Source: an uncultured Clostridia bacterium (GTDB taxonomy: Bacteria; Bacillota; Clostridia; TANB77; CAG-508). From it: a stretch of 64,000 nucleotides of DNA. The position numbers and the translations under genes are program-made. This document shows, one piece after another, positions 57,981 through 64,000 of this stretch. A model generated the notes under the pieces. That model was not told where the DNA came from, searched no databases, and saw only the letters and a program-made list of their open reading frames with translations. The stretch spans positions 468,304 to 532,303 of the forward strand of contig CAOSLI010000001.1 in the NCBI GenBank assembly GCA_948524275.1. The letters run 5' to 3'. The first letter of the stretch is position 1. The number at the start of each line of letters is the position of its first letter.

Positions 57981-59045
57981 TTATATTTCACTTAATATTT
58001 TTGCAAGATACTTCATTGAATTCATACTTTCCTCTAATGTATTCCCTGTTGAGCCAACTTCTATTATACATGCACCTTTTGCAACATGCTGATTGTATTC
58101 TGAATTTCTTAATATTATTGGTTTAAATAAACCAGGATATAATTCATTTGCCTTTTGCATAACTTTAATCGCAAATTTTAGATTTTGATTCCAATTTGCA
58201 TTTATTGAATTTGCAACATTTGAGCCCATTACAAACATAAGCTGTGAAGCATATTCATCACCAATTTTAACTTTTGGCGCATATGTCTCATCTGCTATTG
58301 CATCCCTATGTAAATCTATAACAATATCTGCATCACTATGATTTGCAAGTATACTCTCTGCAGTCTTTAGTGATCTTCCATATGAACCATTATAAGCTGG
58401 GTAATCATGATATGTTTTATCATGTATTACCTGTACACCATATGATGTAAGTTGTTTATCAAGCTCATCTCCAACTCGTGCTACTGAAAAATTTAAATCA
58501 GTAGATCTAAAATTTCCACTTTGTACATAATTATAACTTTCTGTTGCAGTATAACTTTCACATGTATGTGTGTGATAAATTACAACTTTGTTTTTGTTAA
58601 TTTCAACATCTGGTTTTAGCATATCTTCTGTTAATGCATAATCAGTTGAATTATTAATTTTTACTCCATTATATTCGTTTGTGCTTCTAGGATTTACTGC
58701 ATTTGGTACAACTTCAGTTGTTACATCTGTTCTAGCTTTTACTATTTCTTCATTATTATCATGATTTTTTTCATCCTCTAATTTTTGGTCATTATTATTC
58801 TCCAATTCTTTTAAATTTTTCATAATCTCTAGTTCAGATAAAAATGCATATTTTTTCTTCTTTTCTTTCTTTTCTTCTCTGTTGTCATTTTCCCATATAA
58901 TATTAGGCAAGCTTTGTTTTATGCATTCTATATTACTTGTCTTTAACTTAGAAATTACTTTAAGACTAAACATTATAATTACTATTGGAATTAATATCTT
59001 CACTAAATATTTAATTAAGTCTTTTGCTCTTATTACTTTTATCAT
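57981..59045 (-). CDS. spoIIP: Stage II sporulation protein P
   Basis: 354 residues. One membrane helix (about 14-30), a low-complexity acidic linker (about 60-105), then the SpoIIP catalytic domain with VVIYHTHTCESY (zinc His), ADIVIDLHRDAI and the ending GACIIEVGSTGNT. It cuts septal peptidoglycan during engulfment as an amidase/endopeptidase with SpoIID. It lies divergent from the ger operon. Confidence 0.93.
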   Translation of the reverse strand: MIKVIRAKDLIKYLVKILIPIVIIMFSLKVISKLKTSNIECIKQSLPNIIWENDNREEKKEKKKKYAFLSELEIMKNLKELENNNDQKLEDEKNHDNNEEIVKARTDVTTEVVPNAVNPRSTNEYNGVKINNSTDYALTEDMLKPDVEINKNKVVIYHTHTCESYTATESYNYVQSGNFRSTDLNFSVARVGDELDKQLTSYGVQVIHDKTYHDYPAYNGSYGRSLKTAESILANHSDADIVIDLHRDAIADETYAPKVKIGDEYASQLMFVMGSNVANSINANWNQNLKFAIKVMQKANELYPGLFKPIILRNSEYNQHVAKGACIIEVGSTGNTLEESMNSMKYLAKILSEI

Positions 59046-59206
59046 ATAAATATATATATTCTGGACAGACTTAAATTATGCTTATAGCTTTAAAAATGTA
59101 TAAATTTCTTAATTCTTGTTAAACTATGTAAAAGAAAAATTATGCATTTTAGGAAATTTTCTCTTACAAGTCTTATAATGTATGGTGCAAGAAAGGAATG
59201 TATTTA

Positions 59207-60895
59207 ATGAGTTTTTTTAAAAATTTATTAGGGTCTCTTATGACTGATGATATAGATAGTGGCGATAATTTTATGATTAAGCCAACTAATCCTGAAGATA
59301 CAAAAAATGATAATCAAGAAAAATCTAATCAAAATCAAAATGTATATCCTTCATTAGATGTTAATTTAGAGTATATTAGTACCAGATTTAACTTACTCAT
59401 AAACTCTGATATAAAAACTAGAGAATTTCTTATTTATGCAAAAAACAAACAGTATAAAGCTCTTTTAGTTTATGTTGATGGTTTATCTAATAATGATTCA
59501 ATTAATGACTTTATATTAAAACCATTAATGCTAAGAAATAAATCAAATTTATATGATGGTGACCAAGTTATTTCAGAAGCAGTTGCAAACAATATATCTG
59601 TTAGAAAAGTTAAGAAGTTTAATATTGGAGACTATATAAATAACTGTCTAATACCGCAAAATGATGTAGAAATGGTTAATTCATTTGACAAAATTATATC
59701 TGATATTATATCTGGGAATTGTGCACTTTTTATAGATACTCTTGATTTTGCATTTGATATATCTACTAAAAAGTTTGAGACAAGAAGTATTTCAGAACCT
59801 AAAAATGAAGTTATTATTAAAGGTTCTCAGGAAGCCTTTGTCGAAAATCTTAGAACTAACACTTCAATGATTAGACGTAATTTATCTAATGAAAATCTTA
59901 TTGTTGAGCACCTTACTATTGGTAAAGTAGATCAGAATGCATGTGCTGTATGCTATTTAAAAAATATTGCTAATAACGATTTAGTTGCAGAAGTTAAATA
60001 TAGACTTAATAATATTGATGTTGATTATGTTCTAGCAGTTGGTGAGCTTGAGCAATTTATCAAAGATGATTTAGACACATCTCTTCCTGAAGCAATTGCA
60101 ACTGAAAGAGTTGATAGAGTTGTATCCTATCTGTTACAAGGAAGAGTAGCTATTGTTTATAATGGTTGTCCATATGTTTTAATTGTTCCTATTACTATTT
60201 TTGACTTTTTAAAATCTCAAGAAGATGCTAACATAAGTCATTTTGGAGCAAATTTATTAAAATTTGTAAGAGCTGTTTCACTATTTATTACATTACTATT
60301 GCCTGGAATGTACATTGCAATTACCACATATCATAGTGAGCTCCTGCCCACAGATTTACTGTTTTCAATTGTAGCATCTAGATCGTCTGTGCCGTTTATG
60401 GTTTTAGTCGAAATTCTTATAATGGAACTGGCATTTGAAATTATTCGTGAAGCGGGTGTACGTGTACCAAGTCCACTTGGTTCAACTGTTGGTATTGTTG
60501 GTACATTAATACTTGGTCAAGCTGCAGTTGATGCTTCAATTGTATCGCCAATACTTGTAATTATAGTTGCAATTACAGCAATAACATCTTTTGCAGTACT
60601 CGATTTTTCATTTGGTTTTCACTTAAGAATCTTTAGGTTTGCATATACGATATTAGGAGCTCTTGCTGGATTTATGGGAATTGCAGTTGGAATGTTTATA
60701 CATCTCCTTATATTATGCTCACTTAAATCATTTGGCGTTCCATATTTAGCTCCATTTGCTCCTATGAACTTAAATAGCAGTTCAGCTTATTTCTTAAAGC
60801 CCGCTTGGAAAAGAGAATTTAGACCTGATTTTTTAGGTACTAAAAAACCAAGAGCACAAGGACATATGAGTTTAAAATGGAGAAAGAAAGCATAA
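59207..60895 (+). CDS. gerKA: Spore germination protein GerKA (GerA family)
   Basis: 562 residues from ATG 59207 (GAAAGG before; an ATG nine bases upstream has no spacing). A soluble head (about 1-310) with DFILKPLMLR and ERVDRVVSYLLQGRVAI, then about five membrane helices starting with SLFITLLLPGMYIA and EIIREAGVRVPSPLGSTVGI, the GerA signature. Part of the germinant receptor in the inner spore membrane. First gene of the ger operon. Confidence 0.93.
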   Translation: MSFFKNLLGSLMTDDIDSGDNFMIKPTNPEDTKNDNQEKSNQNQNVYPSLDVNLEYISTRFNLLINSDIKTREFLIYAKNKQYKALLVYVDGLSNNDSINDFILKPLMLRNKSNLYDGDQVISEAVANNISVRKVKKFNIGDYINNCLIPQNDVEMVNSFDKIISDIISGNCALFIDTLDFAFDISTKKFETRSISEPKNEVIIKGSQEAFVENLRTNTSMIRRNLSNENLIVEHLTIGKVDQNACAVCYLKNIANNDLVAEVKYRLNNIDVDYVLAVGELEQFIKDDLDTSLPEAIATERVDRVVSYLLQGRVAIVYNGCPYVLIVPITIFDFLKSQEDANISHFGANLLKFVRAVSLFITLLLPGMYIAITTYHSELLPTDLLFSIVASRSSVPFMVLVEILIMELAFEIIREAGVRVPSPLGSTVGIVGTLILGQAAVDASIVSPILVIIVAITAITSFAVLDFSFGFHLRIFRFAYTILGALAGFMGIAVGMFIHLLILCSLKSFGVPYLAPFAPMNLNSSSAYFLKPAWKREFRPDFLGTKKPRAQGHMSLKWRKKA

Positions 60896-60897
60896 TA

Positions 60898-60988
60898 AAT
60901 CAAGTTAATCCAAGGGGTGTCCCCCTGGTCGACCAGAGGGACGTACTTTTTGGTCGACCAAAAGGCCCGTCCCCTTGGTTGAAAATGA
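60898..60988 (+). repeat. Intercistronic palindromic repeat, copy D
   Basis: The longest copy: AAGGGGTGTCCCCCTGG, TCGACCAGAGGGACGTAC, TTTTTGGTCGACCAAAAGG, CCCGTCCCCTTGGTTGAAAA. It contains two TCGA-centred palindromes and lies between gerKA and gerKB. Confidence 0.75.
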
Positions 60989-61010
60989 AAATAAAAAAGG
61001 AGGTATTTTC

Positions 61011-62121
61011 TTGAATAAAACAAAAATGAATTTTGTTGAAGCAACATTCCTATTACTTATAGTAATGCTTAGTCACATCATACTAAATTTACCTAATTTA
61101 ATAATCAAAAGTACTGGCTCATCAGCCATAATAAATGTATTATATATTTCGGTTATAACTATACTTTTCTTTCTGGTAATAAATAAACTTTTTAGTCCTT
61201 TTCCAGAAAAAGATATTATAGATGTATCTGAATTTTTAGGTGGGAAATTATTAAAGCTAATAACATGTATTATATATACCATATACCTATTGTTTGCAGC
61301 TAGTATATTAATTGTTGATTTTTCAGAAATGCTAAGAATAATATATTTTCAAAATGCAAAAACATTTATAATTTCTCTTATTTTTATAATTGTTTCTATA
61401 ATTGCAAATAAAATAGGTTTTAAAAATATTATAAAGGCCAATACATTACTTATACCTATTGTTTTAGTAACTGTTCTATTTATATTTGGTGCGTCCCTTA
61501 ATGGAACTAATTATCAAAGACTTTTTCCTATAATGGGATATGGAGTAAATGAAACTTTTGTAAGTGGTATTTCAAATGTGTTTTCATTTGCTGGTCTTAT
61601 AATATTATATCTCATAAAGCCTAGCCTTAAGGATGAAAAAAAATTTAAAAAGATTGGGTTAACTGCAATTATCATATCTGCCGCATATCTTTTATTTAGT
61701 GTAGCATCATTACTCTTCTTATTTCCTTTTTTAACAGAGGGTGTTGAAACATTATCAGTATATATGAGTACAAGGGCAATACAATTTGGAAGTGTTTTTC
61801 AAAGAACTGATGCAATATTTATCCTTATATGGATATTTACCTTTTTGTCATACTTATCAGTTGTTATTGGATATATAGCAAAAATAAACAAAAAAACATT
61901 TAGCTTAAGTAACTCTTCCCCTCTTGTTTATATTGCACGGAATATGTATGTTTATAATGTCACTTCTCCCTGCTAATAGTGTTATTTTAAAGGTATTAGA
62001 AACTATTGTATATAAAAATGCTGTACTTTTAGTTGTATTCGGTTATAGTTTTATAATTTTACTTTTAGGATTTTTAAAAAAGAGAAAAAAGCCTGTGTTA
62101 AAGGCAGATTTAAGTGAGTAA
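61011..62121 (+). CDS. gerKB: Spore germination permease GerKB, with +1 frameshift at CGG
   Basis: Start TTG 61011 behind AAGGAGGT. Ten membrane helices in the amino-acid-permease-like GerB family, restored length 369. Straight reading stops at 61976. The zero-frame codon at 61938-61940 (codon 310) is CGG; skipping its C gives YIAGICMFIMSLLPANSVIL, which rebuilds the ninth helix, and the frame then runs through another helix (AVLLVVFGYSFIILLLGFL) to TAA 62121. Works with GerKA and GerKC as a germinant receptor. Confidence 0.92.
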
Positions 62122-62154
62122 CATATGTTAAAATAAAAAATTTGGAGGTTTAAT

Positions 62155-63385
62155 TTGAAAGCACGAACTTTTTTAATTATAATTTTAATAATATTATTGT
62201 TGTTTTTTGCTACAACAAATAAAAGCTCAACTAATCCAATAGATGACCTTGCTTACGTTGTTGCAATTGGATTTGATGTTGGAAGTACAAGTGATTTAAA
62301 AATTAGTTTTCAAATAACTGTTCCAACATCATCACAATCTAATGAAGGTGGTTCTTCTAGTGGCAATTCTTCATCTATTATAAATACAGTAGAATGTAAT
62401 AGCCTAGACACTGGTATTGCACTTCTTAATAGTTATCTTGGTAAAAAAGTAAATCTAGCTCATTGTCAATATATAATATTTTCAGAAGAAATTTCTAGCA
62501 AAGGAATTGGTAACTATATCTATAGTATGAAAGATAATATTGAGCTAAGACCTACTTGCAATGTGCTTATATCTAAATGTAGTGCATCATATTTTTTAGA
62601 AAATTCTAGTCCTATTTTAGAACAAGTATCCGCTAAATACTTTGGACTAGCATCTACCTCTGAAAAAAATACTGGTTATACTGAGGGTGTCACATTACTT
62701 GATTTTTTCTGTGATTTGTATGATACATTTGGAAGTCCATATGTAATGCTTGGTAGTATCACAGGTGCTGACGCTAATAATGCAGGAAGCAGCGAAACTT
62801 CCTTAGATGATGAAGCTTATACTGCAAAAGAGTCTACTAGCAATTCACAAAAGAATATTGAAAATCTTGGTCTTGCTGTGTTTAAAAAAGATAAATTAGT
62901 GGGAGAGTTAAGTCGGATTAGATACAATAATGCATCTAATACTATGTAATGATTTTAAGAGCGCAACTGTAAATATTCCTAGTCCTTTTGATGATACTGA
63001 TTATATTTCATTATATGTAACAAGTGCAAAGTCAAAAAATACTGTTAAGATTGTAAATGGCACACCATATATTTCATGTAGAGTAAATCTTACCACCAGA
63101 CTTCTAAGTTCATCTACTTCTAGCAATTATCTTACAGATGAAAATAAAAAAGTGCTAGAAGATTATGCTGACTCTTACTTTAAAGCTCATATAAATGATT
63201 ATCTATATAAAACTTCTAAGGAATTTAAATCCGATATATGTAAGTTCGGTAAATATGCTGTATCAAAATTTTTAAGCATGGATAAATGGAAAAACTACGA
63301 TTGGGAAAACAAATATGAAAATTCGTTTTTCACAATCGCAGTTGACACTAAGATTAAGTCGAGTTATTTAATAAAGGAGACATAA
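62155..63385 (+). CDS. gerKC: Spore germination lipoprotein-type GerKC, with +1 frameshift at CGG
   Basis: Start TTG 62155 behind TTGGAGG. Restored length 409. A signal segment (about 5-21), then PIDDLAYVVAIGFD, the Ger(x)C opening. The lipobox Cys seen in many GerC is missing, so it may be anchored by its helix. Straight reading stops at 62949. The zero-frame codon 254 (62914-62916) is CGG; skipping the C gives VGELSGLDTIMHLILCND, which joins the second half (DEKVLEDYADSYFK-like) to the normal end. Third gene of the operon. Confidence 0.92.
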
Positions 63386-63402
63386 GTCTCCTTTTATATT
63401 AT
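63372..63402 (+). terminator. Terminator of the ger operon
   Basis: AAAGGAGAC and GTCTCCTTT around four bases, followed by TATATTATTT. It overlaps the gerKC stop. Confidence 0.75.
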
Positions 63403-63440
63403 TTCTAAATTTCATCTGTAGGTCTTACATATCTCTTTCT

Positions 63441-64000
63441 CTAGTACGATAAGTATGTTAACCACCCACTATAGGTCGTCCCATTAGCTCCTCCAGTCCA
63501 AACCGTAAACGAACTACCACCTGTAAAATTAGAGGAAGATGTACTTGAACGAGTATCGGTAGTTCCGAATACTAGCAGAGTTCGATTCGTAGCATGTTCC
63601 ATCGGCAGTCCACATTAAAGATCTGTTATATGAATACCTTAAATATATCCCTACAATCTTTTTGCAATCACTAGGCCACTCTATAGTAATTTCATAATTT
63701 GAAACTCGTGGGCTTATGTCAATCTGTTTTACTTGTATACTATTTATTCCTTCTGTTTTACCTGCAGAAATTCCACTATTATAAGCATTTGTTGTTGATA
63801 TTGTTCCACCAGAATAGTACCCTGGTTGTACAGTTTGAGAAGTACTTGTGCTTGGATTAAAGTTTAATGTTCCTCTATTTACCATTGTTCCAGTTAAGCC
63901 TACTCCACTTGAGTTTGAGAATGTCTTTCCTGCTAGTACATTTGCTGCTACTGCATTTCCTGTGGCTTGTTTCTTTTGTAGATTTGCTACCTGTGTGTTT
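63441..64000 (-). CDS. Phage tail-fibre-like protein (5' end outside window), with +1 frameshift at CGG
   Basis: The gene is open from the right edge (..QKKQATGNAVAANVLAGKT) and carries VLAGKTFSNSSGVGLTGTM and VQPGYYSGGTIST, repeats of the kind seen in phage minor tail proteins. Straight reading ends with ..SIRNYRYSFKYIFL at 63529. The zero-frame codon at 63565-63567 is CGG; skipping the C gives SIGTTDTRSSTSSSNFTGG and then FTVWTGGANGTTYSG to TAG 63441-63443, a low-complexity Ser/Thr/Gly tail consistent with the rest. Either a prophage end or a domesticated surface protein. It lies tail-to-tail with gerKC. Confidence 0.75.

Noticed and set aside
62930..63385. Independent small gene after gerKC
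   Set aside because: It is the C-terminal part of GerKC in the +1 frame.
1..64000. tRNA or rRNA genes
   Set aside because: I looked for T-arm-like GGTTCGAATCC patterns and conserved rRNA blocks and found none that would fold as a tRNA.

Overview
The window looks like the chromosome of a spore-forming, low-GC, Gram-positive anaerobe of the class Clostridia, probably an uncultured gut lineage. The evidence is very AT-rich DNA with strong AGGAGG ribosome binding sites; sporulation and germination genes (spoVFB, yabP, yabQ, spoIIP, gerKA-KB-KC, a tiny Gly/Cys-rich spore-type protein); an acetate pathway (pta-ackA); and a dockerin-bearing GH5 glycosidase. Core genes include secA, prfB, rho, rplU-rpmA, ftsH, cysS, gmk-rpoZ, rsmE, dprA and a class A penicillin-binding protein.

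Main observation: eleven single-base frameshifts in ten otherwise intact genes share one signature. In each, the zero-frame codon at the break is CGG, and skipping its C restores the conserved protein, the next codon being GGN (Gly). The sites are in secA, cysE, a small nuclease-like gene, an OmpR-family regulator, an FtsX-type ABC permease, a 54-residue spore-type protein (two sites, 7 nt apart), a U32 peptidase, gerKB, gerKC and a phage-tail-like gene at the right edge. By eye I found no zero-frame CGG in the other native-looking genes. Zero-frame CGG without a shift occurs only in five single-gene cassettes with foreign-looking codon use. This fits programmed +1 recoding at CGG (an unassigned codon, or CGGN read as a four-base Gly codon). 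A systematic assembly error is the main rival explanation.

Layout. 1-8.1 kb: a large unknown protein (5' cut by the window), a small unknown protein, secA, a frameshifted metallo-hydrolase and a small nuclease-like gene. 8.1-8.8 kb: an unidentified structured RNA and a decayed rhuM gene. 8.8-16.4 kb: an S51 peptidase, MFS transporter plus GH5 enzyme, cysE, prfB, xerC-like recombinase, spoVFB behind a hairpin that hides its ribosome binding site, and an HdeD-like membrane protein. 16.5-18.4 kb: two foreign cassettes. 18.5-20.5 kb: a probable type I toxin-antitoxin locus, gene remnants and three diverged repeats. 20.5-27.2 kb (minus strand): rho, divIC, yabQ, yabP, a membrane protein, ackA, pta and a bactofilin-like cassette. 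27.3-37.2 kb: an RluA-type pseudouridine synthase, a sensor kinase/regulator pair and cell-envelope genes. 37.3-42.3 kb: a decayed cassette, an ABC exporter and another cassette. 42.3-57 kb: spore protein, U32 peptidase and a long minus-strand housekeeping block. 57-64 kb: cysteine-hydrolase-like cassette, spoIIP, the germinant receptor operon and the end of a phage-tail-like gene.

A second theme is a family of G/C-rich palindromic repeats lying between co-directional genes (prfB/xerC, regulator/kinase, ABC ATPase/permease, gerKA/gerKB).
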